DNA of 64,000 nt from Leptobrachium leishanense (GCA_009667805.1 CM019067.1:158491049-158555048); one strand, 5' to 3'; positions 11,629-23,341 are shown, counted from the first letter of the stretch. Notes: generated by a model not told the origin, from the letters alone. Translations and numbers: made by a program.

Positions 11629-12206
11629 TTTTATATTTTTTCTGTATTTTCCTGTTTGTGTGCGTTGCTTTTCCTTACTTAATAAGTTAATATGTATTGC
11701 TTGGTTTCCACACTGTTAAAATTATATGTACATAAATTTATTGACATTTCTATGGACCCTTTGTCATAAATTTGTCAACATATTTGTGGCCATGAATGTG
11801 ACTGTGCACATTCTACACTTCCTGCCTGGCCAAAAAATGTCACACACTAACATAACCTTGTTGTACTGCCTTGAGATTTGATTACCGACGTGGCATGGTT
11901 TTGTTAAGCTTAGGCGATGTCACAACAACATGGATTTTTGTCCACAGTCACATTCATTGTATAACCAAGAATTTATCAAAAAATATTGATGGCAGCACTG
12001 CGTGAAGTCTTCTCCGACACAACCCAAAGATCCTCAGTGCAGCTCAGGTCTAGTTTATTTGTCTCTGTTTGCAGCTTCACGCAACACCTCCTCCCAGCTA
12101 TGAGCTCTCTCTCTCCCACCGCTGCCCGCTAAGACGCTGCCCGCCAACATGGTCACGTCTTTGCAGGAAGACAACAGCGTGGGGGAACGGCAGCTGCCGA
12201 CAATGA

Positions 12207-12926
12207 CGTCAGTTCTGGAGTTAACCCCTAACTGTGACCAATGGTGGAGATAGGGGGTTCATTGGAACCCCCTATCTCCCGATCCGCGGCAGCTATCGGT
12301 TGTTTAATGTTTGGTATCTTTGGATCGACCAGAGCATGGCCTTTCCAACAATACCAAACATGACAATGTTAAAAATTATAAAAAATTAAAATATAAAAAA
12401 AAAATAAACAGGTTTTTTGTTTTATTTTGTTAATGCAGCAATATTGTTCCCATTTCAATTATAATGTGAACAATGATGCTACACTAAGGATTTTTGTATT
12501 GGGTGCGTTTGTTAAAAATAGTGTACTTTTCACCCAAAAAAATATAACAAGTCCCCATTTCAATTTTTTTTAACAAACGCAACTCATAAAATATAACCGC
12601 AAACACTCGCATGTTAAAATGTGAAAAAAACACTTTACACCTTGTAAAACAAACATTGAAAATTAAAATTTTATTGCATTTTTTGTTATAATATACAGAC
12701 AGGACATGACGCATACATATGATAATGATATATTATGAATCATCTGCCGAGTCTGCCGGAAAGAACGCTATATAACATGTCTGGGTCATATTATCAAATA
12801 AGGCTTCAAAAAAACGCGTTTAAGCAAGAGGAGCGAAACTGTTAAAAATTAGCTCAGCAGCAGAAGCAGTGCCGCACACAGGCGTGAAGGGAAGCCGTGA
12901 AATGCCTCAGCAGCGAAAGGGTTCAT
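12207..12926 (-). mobile_element. Family B element, truncated copy
   Basis: Homologous to 34663-35657 in the same orientation. It begins abruptly at gacgtcagttctggagttaa, just before the 83-bp hairpin, and runs to ctcagcagcgaaagggtt, where the terminal TTAA has become TTCA. The outer GC-rich hairpins of the left side are missing. It lies downstream of the Myb/SANT gene, where a transposase gene could once have been. Confidence 0.8.
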
Positions 12927-14889
12927 TTTCTTTTTGTCTGTTTTAAATCATTTTATTTGTTGTTTTTTTTCATTTCAGATCATTTTGATCAACTATTTTT
13001 CCGTTTTAAAACCTTTTTGTTCTGGTTTTTATTTTTAAAGTCAGACCATTCGGGTCAGTTTAGCGTTTTTTAAATCGTTTTGTTCTTTTTTTTTGTTCCT
13101 TGGCTTTGATACCATTTTTTTAATGTGATTAAATAAAGTTGTGAAATGTATATTCATAAGAAAAAAGGATCTTTATTTAATAAAAAAAAAACACGATAGA
13201 ATCGCCAGAATTATCGTATCGACAGAATGAATTATCGGATCCGAAAAACAAACCAAAAATTTATTATAAAAAAATATATAAAGTATAAAAAAGTAAACCA
13301 TAGTAGTTTACGTCAAAACGAATAGAGTTAGACACTTTGAAACGAGGAGAACAGACGTTCCGAAAAAAACGAATATTTCCGAAATCACGAAAAGTCGATA
13401 CAAAAGACGAGCAAAGTGACCTGAAAATACGAAAAATGGTCGATATTCCGAAAAAAAAATGTACACGAAAAACAAGCCGATCCGAACCGAATCGAAACAG
13501 AAATCGGTCGAAACGAGCCAAATCGAAAATTTTAAACATCCGAACAAATCGAACCGAATCGAACCGAAAAAAAAATCGGTGCACAAGCCTACCTCCGTTG
13601 TGAATCTGCAGTTTGGTACGGTCAGGTTGTTACAATCTGCTGTTACCACCAGCTTTTCAAAGATGTTAAAATTATGAGTGCAAATGTTGTCCGTTTAATT
13701 TTGCTCTAAGATTGTAATACCATGCGCGCACCAGCGCACAAATGCATTTGCGCTCACAATGTTAAGTATAGGACGCGCACAGTTCGTTATGCTCGCTCAG
13801 GTCCATCTGCGTTAAACGTTGACATACATTTTTTGCACGGACATTATAATACGACGTTCAGCGCAAATAGTTTTGCCCCTCGCGATAACGCGCCTTTGCG
13901 CCCGTGCAAAATTGTGCACAAAGAATGTAATAGGGCCCTATATGTTTTAATGGTGGAGATAACTTGCATGATAAAGGCGGAGCTATTTAATAAGTGGTGT
14001 GATATTCATGAATTGCCAGTCTTTGTAACCCTCTAAACCTAGTGCTTTACCACTTGCATGGTATGCTTAGCCCTAATACCAGTGCTACCTAATTACTTAG
14101 CACTAAAATAAGTGGTAATGTATCATTCTCATTAAGGCTCCATCAAGTGTTACTAGAGGTTGCTCACTAACCTCCGAATTTCACCGTTTAGTGTAATTTT
14201 AGGCCAATTTGTCTATTCACTAAGCTGTCAATTCGCCAAATACTGGTAAATTGACAACAAAATACAGTGTGATTTGCCACAGTTTGCCACAATTCAGCGG
14301 TGTTCAGGAGCAATGAAATTGCCCCATAGTAGACTATCATGTCTTCTATCCACAGGAAGCCAAACTGCACTGAAATTCCGGCGAAATGCCCTAACTTTCA
14401 GTGTTTCAGAAAATTATGCTTACAAAAAAGAGGGTATAGTTCTATCCTTGGGTAGCCTTAGACCGTTAGGTGGGAAATTACACGCAGTGTCCTACATACA
14501 CCTCAAAAATAAAACAATACACCACATAGTATAATATTGCATAAACTATAGCAACCAAAAATTACAAATGAGCACTCACGCTTTGCGAGAGCTTCCAGCT
14601 CTCATATGGTCGCCTCTCAAGTTTTATGGGCCAACTTGACTGCCCGTACCTCTGGGTATTCAAATTTCAAGAAGTAGATCGTTCCCAGGTCTTAAATATA
14701 TTCAGAGCAGGAGGCGAAGATAAAATTTCCAAATATTAAAAAAAGTTTTTTTTATTCCTCATACATAGAAACATAGAAAAATGTCGGCAGATAAGAACCT
14801 TTCGGCCCATCTAGTCTGCCCAATTACATGGATACTTTACCTGCATTTATCTTTTGTTTAGGATAGCCTTATGCCTATCGCATGCTTGC

Positions 14890-16082
14890 TTAACCCCTTA
14901 AGGACCCCTGACTTACCCTGTACGTCCTGTCCACAGGTCTCCCTTAGACCCGCGGACGTACAGGGTACGTCAGCGGCGCCTAATCCCCCTCCCGCCCGAT
15001 ACTCACCTCCCTCGCTGGATCCCACGGCGATCTGGCAGGGAGGAAGCCTGCCCATGTGATTTACATGGGCAGGCGAGGCTGATGACGTCGCCACGCTGCG
15101 TGGTGACGTCATCAGCAGGCGTCCCCATGCAATTCAATGGAGGGGAGGGGGGGCTCCTTCGGAGCCCTCTATCTCCCCAACCATTGAAGCTAGGGAGATT
15201 CCGTTTGCACTGCTGGAGAGGGGAGAGTCTCCCCTTTTCAGCGGTTTATGGCATTAACCTTTTCGCTGCCGAATCGCGTTTCGGCACTAATTGGCACCAA
15301 AACGCGATTCGAACCTGGAGGGGGGCTGACATCTTGGATGTCAGTCAAGCCTCCAGGTCCCCCCCCACTGACAACCTCACCATATGTGTGAGGATGTCAG
15401 TGGGCCAGTTAACCATCTAGCTGCCATGTAGAGATAAGGGGATACTAAGGATCCCTTTATCTTCCCGATCCATGGCAGCTGATTATGGCCTTTCCAATGA
15501 TACCAAACATGACCAGGTTTGGTTTTAAACAAAAATTAAAAAAAAAAAAAAAATAATAAAAAAATTAAATAAAATAAAAAAATGTTTTTTTTTTAAAGTT
15601 TTTTTTGTCTGGGGGGGTTTAATTAAATAGGACCTAGGCTTTCATCTAAAAATAATTAGCACAAAATGGTCAGAATGAGCGCAGAGCACATAGGTGAACT
15701 GTCTCAGCAGTGAAGGGGTTAAAAAGCAAACGCATGTAAATATTGGGTATTTCTAGTCTCGGGACAAAATTTTGAACCTATTTAGCCGGGGTCTTTTTGG
15801 GTGGTTGTAGATTTTGGGGATTAAATTACGAAAAAGTGTGTTTTTTCCATTTTTTCATCATATTTCATATTTTTTTTATAGTAAATTATTCGATATGATG
15901 GAAATAATGGTATTTCTAGAAAGTCCATTTAATGGCGGGAAAAAGGGTGTATAATATGTGTGGGTTGAATAAACGAGTAAGAGGAAAATTTGACCTAAAC
16001 ACTAACAGCGCAGAAACGTAAAAACAGCATCGGTCACTAAAAGACGGATTTGTGTAAAACCGCCTGGTCACTAAGGGGTTAA
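14890..16082. mobile_element. Family C TTAA element inside CR1
   Basis: Bounded by TTAA at 14890-14893 and 16079-16082. Its ends are TTAACCCCTTAAGGACC and, inverted, TTAACCCCTTAGTGACC. The left half is GC-rich and hairpin-rich: gcctgcccatgt pairs with acatgggcaggc, and gatgacgtcgccacg pairs with cgtggtgacgtcatc. It contains the nested element at 15254-15722. A fragment of its other end occurs at 22450-22570. There is no transposase. Confidence 0.85.
15254..15722 (+). mobile_element. Family B-related TTAA element nested in C
   Basis: TTAA at 15254-15257 and 15719-15722. The left end TTAACCTTTTCGCTGCCG and the right end cagcagtgaaggggttaa match family B termini with several substitutions. It keeps a decayed form of the conserved hairpin (ttaaccatctagctgccat with a partner near atggcagct). 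An A-rich, T-rich low-complexity block lies at about 15532-15600. Confidence 0.75.
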
Positions 16083-16977
16083 ATTCAATTACTGTTTTGG
16101 CCTCTACCACTTCTACTGGAAGACTGTTCCATGTATCCACCACCCTCTCAGTAAAATAATGCTTCCTGATGTTACTTTTAAACCTTTGCCCCTCTAATCT
16201 AAGACTATGTCCTCTTGTTTTGCTATTTTGTTTCCTTTTAAATATACTCCCTTCCTCTACCTTGTGGATTCCCTTTACGTATTTAAATGTTTCTATCATA
16301 TCTCCTCTGTCTCGTCTTTTCTCCAAGCTGTACATGTTAAGATCATTAAGCCTTTCCTGGTAACTTTTCTCCTTCAAGCCGTACACCATTTTAGTAGCCC
16401 TTCTCTGAACTCTCTCTAAAATGTCTATATCCTTCTGGAGATACGGTCTCCAGTACTGAACCCAGTACTCCAAGTGAGGTCTCACCAGTGCTCTGTACAG
16501 TGGCATGAGCACTTCTCTTTTCCTACTGCTAATACCTCTCCCTACACAACCAAGCATTCTGCCAGCATTTCCTGCTGCTCTATTACATTGACTACTTACC
16601 CTTAGATCCTCTGAAATAATGACCCCTAAATCCCTTTCCTCAGATGTTGAGATTAGGACTGTATCAAATATTCTATATTCAGCCCTTGGGTTTTTACGTC
16701 CCAGGTGCATTATCTTGCACTTATCCACATTAAAACTCAATTGCCACAACTCCGACCATTTTTTTAGTTTACCTAAATCATTTGTCATTTGGCTGATCCC
16801 TCCAGGAACGTCAACCCTGTTGCAAATCTTTGTGTCATCAGCAAAAAGACATACTTTTCCATTAATACCTTCTGCAATATCACTAATAAAAATATTAAAG
16901 AGAATGGGTCCAAGTACTGACCCTTGAGGTACCCCACTGGTAACAAGACCTTGCGCCGAATAAACTCCATTTACCAC
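16083..16977 (-). pseudogene. CR1 reverse transcriptase, C-terminal part
   Basis: Reads SGVPQGSVLGPILFNIFISD, then the catalytic FADD box in CLFADDTKIC, then the WQLSFNVDKCKIMHLG and RDLGVIISEDL blocks. The C-terminal VVDTWNSLPVEVVEAKTVIEF segment is typical of non-LTR elements of the CR1/Rex/L2 group. The frame is open across this part but ends by running into element C at 16082, so the last residues of the 353-codon frame are not CR1. The endonuclease and first RT motifs are missing. Confidence 0.92.
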
Positions 16978-17993
16978 AACCCTCTGTTGCCTGGTTTACA
17001 TGAGGTAAACAATAAAAAAGTAAGAAACATAAGAACAAGTGGCCAAACGCGTTTTTCGCCTCTCCAGGTGCTTCCTCAGTGGCTGTGAAAAGAAATTAAT
17101 TTTTCTGGGGACGATCTACTTCTTGAAATTTGAATACCCGGAGGTACGGGCAATCAAGTTGGCCCATAAAACTTGAGAGGCGACCATATGAGAGCTGGAA
17201 GCTCTCGCAAAGCGTGAGTGCTCATTTGTCGTTTTTGGTTGCTATCAAAGTATAGTTCATGCAATATTATACTATGTGGTGTATTTTTTGTTTTTGAGGT
17301 GTATGTAGGACACTGCGTGTAATTTTCCACCTAAAGGTCTAAGGATACCCAAGGAAAGAACTATACCCTCTTTTTTGTATGCATAATTTTCTTTCCATTT
17401 TATTTTTCCCTTTCACCACACACGGAGAAGCGCTGTCCTATATGTGTGTACTATATCTGTTATCCTGAGGTATTGGGAAGAATATCTCTCTTTTGGGCCT
17501 CTATAGCGACCTCCACCTATGTTGTAAGCGCACCACCATCTATTGTTCTCTGGCCATTGGTCTTTGAAAGACTGATTATTCTTTTCATTTTCAGCAAAAA
17601 CCCTTTTTATTTTTTAGAACACCTCTTTTGTATTTTTAGTTTTAGTTTTTCTTATTTTTTAAAATACTTTTGTTAAATTTTTATAACAGACCTTTTTATT
17701 AGTTTTTTAAAGGACCTTTTTCATTATTTGGACACATTCTTACTATATTTTTACTGGTTTATTCTCCTGTTAGGAGAATAGGAAGCTTCCTTTTTTTTTC
17801 TTTTTTTGGTGTTGGTCGCCATTCTGCCGTTTTAAGCAGACATCCGATAACTGCTTAGGTGACTCCAATTTCAGGAAACCACTATTTGCTATTTAGTGAA
17901 TTCACCGTATTTTCAGTGAAATTGAATCTCCGAAATGGGCAGAACAAAATGCACCTAAATTTAACACAATGTCAGTGCTTTGTAAATAGACCC

Positions 17994-19053
17994 TACTGTA
18001 TCACTCAGTGGAGCCAATGTCCAAGAGACTGCCCAGAGAGTTATGGAGGAAGGAAATGACTTAGGTCTCTTCAGATTGCAGCAACAGAAGGTGCCAGATT
18101 TTCGTGTCCTCTTGACCAAAGATTTCGAGGATAAGTATAGATTTTTCTTGTTTTAATTAATATTTTGTTTGTTTGCAAAAACATTATCACAACAGCTTGA
18201 TGGTTGATAGATATTTCAGTTAACGGAAAGAAGAACTATAAAGTAGCAATCACTTGCTATTCTCTCTGTTGAGTCACTTTTGCAAGCCCTATACATGTTT
18301 CAAAATGAGACACCAACCACCCATACAAGGCAAGTGGAAATGTATGTTACTGACTGAAATGACAAATTAATTAAATTACAACATTTAAATTAATTAAATG
18401 ACAAATTAAGCAGTAACCATTGAATGGAATATGATGGTAATCCTTGCCACTTAATTTTGGCCTTGACAGTTGTTATAAGACACTCTACACACCCTGACCA
18501 CTTCAGCTAACTTCAGCTAACTGAAATGGTCAGGCTATGTGGAATTCCGCCCTCCCACCCCTACCTCCAGATGGGATTTTGAATTTCCTGCCGGGGACCA
18601 ATGATGACATCATTTTGTCTCTCAAATGTTGGCAGCCGCAGCGAGCACTCAGGGAGACAACAGCTGTTTGCTGCTTCTGTTCAAGCACCTGAGTGAGATC
18701 CGCAATTAATTTGCGTGGCCTACATACAATAGTTAATTGCACTAAGCAATATGCAATAAGAAACTCCAGGGACTTTCACGTTTTGGAAACCCTAAGCTGA
18801 AGAGAAGGAGCAGCCTAGCACTGCTGGACAAAAGGTGAGTATGTAATATATATATATATATATTATATAAAACATAGATGAAAAAAACAATATTGTGCGG
18901 ACACTGTAACTTGCATCTGCACAATTATTTATTGGGAAAAATGGGAGGTCATGTTTTTAGTAGAGAGTTTCATTAAGGCTCTCAGGATGGCTCTTGGACA
19001 GTGATGGCAGCTGGCAATTGCTGAATGTCTCACCACTGAAGGAGTAAATCAAT
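17994..19053. other. Unassigned sequence
   Basis: No supported ORF or terminal repeat was found. A (TA)n run lies at about 18845-18863. The 18530-18740 part is more GC-rich and may be an old repeat, but I recognise no family. Confidence 0.45.
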
Positions 19054-19396
19054 GTTGTTATTAGAGGTGTGCACAGCTGGAAAAAAAAATTGTATTAATT
19101 TTGTTTTGCATTTCATTTTGTTTTGTATTTCATTTTGTTTTGTTTCGTAATTTTGTCTTCTTTCGTTTGATATTGAATTAAGATCGAAACGATAGTTGAT
19201 ATCGATTCGAATTTTGTTTCATAATGTTTTTTGCTGTAGTACTTGTTTTTTTTATAATTCTTTATTTAAAGAGTTATATATTACAGATAATTCACGAAAT
19301 CAAACGTAAACAAAAAAAAAACAGCCGTCTAGTGCCGGCGAAACTAATTACGGTCAATCTATCCAAGAGTAAATTGACTATGCATGTAGGAACATG

Positions 19397-19500
19397 TCAA
19401 TAGAAACATAGAAACATGGAAACATAGAAAAATGTCGGCAGATAAGAACCTTTCGGCCCATCTAGTCTGCCCAATTACATGGATACTTTACCTGGATTTA
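19397..19500 (-). mobile_element. CR1 3'-end fragment
   Basis: About 100 bp matching the CR1 3' terminus: the catagaaa tail repeat followed by aatgtcggcagataagaacc and ending at ttacctggattta. It is a very short 5'-truncated insertion inside the hAT element. Confidence 0.88.
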
Positions 19501-19717
19501 AATAGTGAGGTAATAAAAAATAAAGGCAGGAAGTCCCAGTATCAGGTGCGAGGGGAAAAAACAAAAGATAGATAAAATACAGGTAGGACTAGTACCGTAG
19601 ATAACACGAATTGTCCCGTAGGTCCATACTTTAAACTAGTCTAGAGACCAGTGACGAGTAAATAGATAAGAGAAAAAAGAACAAGCTGGGGGGGGGGTTC
19701 ACAAGAACGCACAGCTT

Positions 19718-20994
19718 TCAGTCCGTCTGAAGCTCCAGAAGATCTGGTGAGATGCCCGCTGCAGCAAGGTCGGTCCAGCCGGCCTCAGGATCAGTGACAG
19801 TGTAGGGGACGTTATTACAGTGTACAGTATGTGTCACCACCAATGCTCCCGCTAGGCCCCAGCGGTATCGGATCCCTCTCCTTCGAAGAACGGCCATCAC
19901 AGCTCGTAAATGCCTGCGAGCAAGCAGAATCTGGAACGAGAGATCGTGATATAAAGCCAGCTTGGAGCCCTCGAACTGCACTGGATCTCTCGCGCCAGGA
20001 GCAGACATAAGCTTCACTTTAAATGCCACATCACGAAAGGCCACTACAACGTCCCGGGGTGTTCCTTTTGAAAGTGCTGCAGGTCTCCGAACTCGGAATA
20101 TCAATCCAATCATCTCAGGCGTGTCAGAAGGGAGCCCCACCATCTGAAGGGTCAAACGAGATACATAAGCTGAATACATAAAAATTGGGAACCTAGGAGG
20201 TAATAACAAATATCTCATAGTGCATACTGAAAATTACAACTTTATATAAGGTGCCAGAAGGAGATACATAAGCTGTCAGCTCTTCCGACGCCACTGAGTC
20301 CGGGATGCCCCTGACTTTGACATTACGACGGCGGTGTCTCGTTTCTAGCATCTCTACAGAGCGGGACAAAAGCTCGACCTGGGATCGTAGACCAGCGACC
20401 TGTCCCAGTAGGTGGGTATGTTCTGATTGCACTTCAGAAGTCGCCGTCTGCACCGCTGTCACCTGCACTCGAATTGCTGCAACCTCCTCACGAACTGCCG
20501 CTACTTCAGGCTTCCATATCCCCTGTATCTCCCGGAGCTCATCCAAAATCTTCCGAAGGTCTTTTTTTGTAGTAGGAAGATCCTCATCCTCCTCCTGCTG
20601 TGGGTCTCCAGGTTGGGTTATATGCGAGTCTAGCGAGGCAGAACTCAGTTGCTGCGGTCGGTCACCTGGTTTCGAAATGTCCTGCCAATCCGAAGCCACA
20701 CTACTGCTGGCTGAAAGCTGGTGGGCTTCAGCCGAATCCCCGTCAGAGATGCCACCGACAGCTAGAGCGGCGCTCAAAGACGCCTGCAACGCTGCTTTCC
20801 GTTTCTTCTGCGCCCTTTTTTTTTGCAGCCGTAGACTGTGATTGGGAGTCTGGTTTCAGAGATTGCGGGGAGGTCCAGTTCATCACAGAGCTACCACCCG
20901 AGTGCCAGGGATCGCCATCTTCATCCAAAAAATCGTAACCCGGGGGGAAGGAGGAGGGGATCGCTTCTCCCTTAGAAGTGGACCCACCACTCAT
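19718..20994 (-). pseudogene. L1 ORF1 protein, frameshifted
   Basis: Three minus-strand frames join into an L1-type ORF1. The N-terminal part starts at 20994 (MSGGSTSKGEAIPSSFPPGY) and shifts frame at the A-run near 20817-20825. A coiled-coil part follows (20789-20280) with heptads such as LRKILDELREIQGIW, ending in RRRNVKVRGIPDSV, the start of the RNA-recognition motif. After a second break near 20200-20270 comes the C-terminal part with PRDVVVAFRDVAFKVKL and LRRRGIRYRWG, typical of the L1 ORF1 C-terminal domain. L1 ORF1p binds L1 RNA as a trimer; this copy is not functional. Confidence 0.85.
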
Positions 20995-21594
20995 GGAGTC
21001 TCAAATGTCCCTCTGTTCTGACCACGATTTCTGCGAACGGCCGGTGGGCATGATACCAAAAGCGTAGGCCCAAGGAGGAAAAGCGGCATAAAGGTCTCAG
21101 CATTCACTATAAAGGCTTACAAGATGGCCACGGGTCGTAGGCCACAATCATGTCACGGGAAATAATCCGTTCCGGGGCACGAATTTTGGGAGTAAGGCAA
21201 ACTCACCAAGTCCTCCGGGCCCCCAGAGGTAGTTTGGCGGTTCTGAAGTCCGAGCAAGCGGCGAATATAACTTTAAATGCTGCGATGAACACAGAGCTCT
21301 TTCAACAAGCAGCCACTCACTCTTGCTGTAGTACTTGTATGTATTGTAGGTTAGGATCAATTCGATAGTCGATATATCAATTCGATAGTTGATATCGATT
21401 CGAATTTTAGATCACTAAATAAAGCCCCAGTTAATCAAATTTTGCTTATGAAACAGTATAACGAATTATAATCGTTATATACCAATTTGTTATGTTTTCA
21501 ATTCGGATCAAATCAATTTGTTATTTTTGAAGTACTTCCAAGATACGAATTAACGAAATTCGTTACAAAATGAATGCACACCTCTAGTTGTTAT

Positions 21595-22449
21595 TGAATA
21601 AAGCATTGGCAATTGCAAATCGGGTTTGAAAGGTGTCATATCAGGATGTGTCATAAGTTTTTATTAATTTTAGAGTACATGTACAGTAACCTGCTACTTG
21701 ACGTGTCTGGGATTTACAAATTGTTGTTAAGTCCACAATAGTATTTGCCCAACATCTCCATGTTTCTATATAATGTTGAGGATATTGTGACTTGGCTGGG
21801 TGTACTTATATTATGGCGTGGGTCCCTATTTTCTCACAGTACTTATTATAAATCAAATCTATGCATTTTTTTTAAAACAGATGTTTAGTGAACTTAGTCT
21901 AGAATGGCAGTAGAGTCGCCAGTATGTGCAAGTGAAGCCCAAAAAGTTAACGCCTCTCTCGCAAACACAAACAGTGCACTTATAACTTTATTGGCATTTA
22001 TTACTGTACCATTTATTCATATAAGAATTCATAACAAGATTTTAAGAACATTTCATAAATACTGCATATAGCCATGAAAGGGTTAGAACACAGAAGGCAG
22101 GAATGGAATGTGAAATAAATAATAAACTACAATCATTTGCATTCAATATCATTTGACAAGTAATTATGTTTATGTTACATTTTTTTGGCATATCTACAGA
22201 TATGTATTGTCATTTAAAGAATCCTCTACAGTTGTGATCTCAGTAATTACAGTAGATGTTAAAAGTATTTTAATGCCTCAAGCATTCCTTTACATTTACT
22301 GTTCAAGTGTCAAATTGTCAATTCAAGGAAAGTCTTGGTTTGTTTTTCATATTATAAAATCCATACAGTTTCTTTTCATTTTTATATTATTGTATAGTTC
22401 CAATATGTATTTGAATACATATAGTGAATTTGCCTGAAAAGTTATATTA
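21595..22449. other. Unassigned AT-rich sequence
   Basis: No coding, RNA or mobile feature could be supported. The 94-codon frame at 22153-22437 is low in information and has no motif. Confidence 0.5.
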
Positions 22450-22570
22450 ACCCCTTAGTAATCGGACTGTTTTACCATTTTCTGTCTGAAAGTGCAGAAT
22501 GCTGTTTTTACATTTCTGTGCTGTTTGGGACTATTACACTCAGTACTTAACACTTATGATAGTGCTCAGC
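22450..22570 (-). mobile_element. Diverged family C terminal fragment
   Basis: Begins ttaaccccttagtaatcgga and continues with a gttttta block that matches the reverse complement of the right end of element C (16082 backwards). Only this end is recognisable; the rest is absent or too diverged. Confidence 0.55.
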
Positions 22571-23341
22571 TGTGTGAGAGTTAACGTTAGATTAAATGGC
22601 CCTAGCGCAGACCACCCATATTGCATTCTGAACGTTGACAGGTTAAAAAAATATTAGGGATTCGGAGATTGCACGAGTTTAATAATGACGTCATCAACCT
22701 GCGCTGCTGGCATCAATCTGACATGGCACATTGGAATTACATTATCTCTGCTTATCAAACAAGCATGGGCTGTTTAGCAGGATGACAGGTGCATCAGGAT
22801 GTGGGTGTTGTGGTATCAGATGGCGGCCACCTGCACACGTGGTCGCCCATGCCGTTGCCGCAATGGAAGACAGGCGTGGTCAGTAAAAGAGGTGTGGCGA
22901 CACCCCCAGGGATCTCTGGATACTGGAGGGGTGAGTTCTTGTGCATCATGACAGTTGCATGCATGATGAGAGAATCTTCTGGATTCCATTGGGTTCATAA
23001 ACTTGTTAATTAGCACAGAGTTGCAGTAAAACTTGATTAAAGATGCATGAAGATATATTTCTGTTTTACAAACCTCTTATTTCAGTTAGAATATATAGTG
23101 TATACGTTTTTTTCTCACCTAGGTGGACTCCAAACCTGTCCAGTATCAAGCAAGTAGGTTATCAAAAGAGCTCTCACAAACTGAATACATGTTCCAAGAA
23201 CAATCCAGAATAGGAGCTGGTGAGGTGGAGAGATCACAGGGAAACTTGTTCTACCTCTTCACTAACGAGATCGAGATATCTTGGGCTTCAAAGACACCAC
23301 CTGGTGGCCCGACATTAAGATATCTCGATCTGCTGATCTGC
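22571..23341. other. Unassigned sequence
   Basis: No gene is supported. An inverted pair, gatcgagatatctt and aagatatctcgatc, lies at about 23268-23332. Confidence 0.4.

Larger units (their letters stand above)
9063..13591 (+). mobile_element. TIR element (hAT-like ends) carrying a Myb/SANT gene
   Basis: The ends are TAGGGATGTGCG at the left and GCACAAGCCTA at the right, resembling the hAT termini at 1841 and 19062. Subterminal regions of up to about 400 bp are inverted copies rich in TTCGG/CCGAA, and both contain ttctgtcgatacgataatt. Flanking bases are gttctccg and cctccgtt, sharing CTCCG but not a clean 8-bp TSD. Inside are a five-exon Myb/SANT-like gene and a truncated family B insertion. 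No hAT or Harbinger transposase is visible, so this copy would need a helper. Confidence 0.65.
8614..13938. mobile_element. Outer Harbinger-like terminal pair
   Basis: The left end reads GAGCCCTTTTACATTCC. The right end, reverse complemented, reads GGGCCCTATTACATTC. Both are flanked by TAT, a 3-bp duplication. GGGCC-type ends with a 3-bp TSD fit PIF/Harbinger. Both subterminal regions share GGTRTTACAATC and runs of gcgca. The pair encloses the whole 9063-13591 element, so it may be a host element disrupted by a later insertion. Confidence 0.5.
14763..17005 (-). mobile_element. CR1 LINE, 5'-truncated, split by a TTAA element
   Basis: Minus-strand CR1 in two pieces (14763-14889 and 16083-17005) separated by element C. 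The 3' end carries the CR1-type 8-bp tail repeat, read here as catagaaa. The coding part covers the reverse transcriptase palm and the C-terminal region. The 5' end is truncated, as usual for LINEs. A TAA interrupts the frame near 16998. The uninterrupted arrangement at the insertion point is visible in the copy at 48176-48420. Confidence 0.9.
14409..17393. repeat. ~280-bp inverted repeat flanking a CR1 copy
   Basis: The left arm is 14409-14681 and the right arm 17108-17393. Both contain, in opposite orientation, agcactcacgctttgcgaga, gtcgcctctcaagttttat and gtgtcctacatacacctca. By eye the arms are about 95% identical with a few small indels. The 2.4-kb loop is almost wholly the CR1 copy and its nested insertions. 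Confidence 0.88.
14199..17993. mobile_element. Possible composite foldback element
   Basis: The outer sequences ttgtctattcactaagctgt (14206 on) and, reverse complemented, gggtctatttacaaagcact (17993 back) resemble each other. They recall a frog MITE terminus of the GGGTCTATTCACTAA type. They enclose a ~280-bp inverted repeat with CR1 in the loop. No TSD is clear, so the boundaries are tentative. Confidence 0.35.
19062..21586. mobile_element. hAT-type element with LINE cargo
   Basis: The ends are TAGAGGTGTGCAC and, inverted, TAGAGGTGTGCATTC. It is flanked by a perfect 8-bp TSD GTTGTTAT at 19054-19061 and 21587-21594. The subterminal regions hold gatagttgatatcgattcga on both sides, linking it to the hAT elements at 1841 and 39388. 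No hAT transposase is seen. The interior is mostly L1 5' sequence with ORF1 (minus strand) plus a CR1 3' tail. Confidence 0.88.

Noticed and set aside
13264..13677. Overlapping basic or Phe/Arg-rich open frames on both strands
   Set aside because: They fall in the CGAA/TTCG-rich right end of the 9063-13591 element; composition explains them.
20305..20841. A 178-codon plus-strand frame
   Set aside because: Antisense shadow of the L1 ORF1 on the minus strand.
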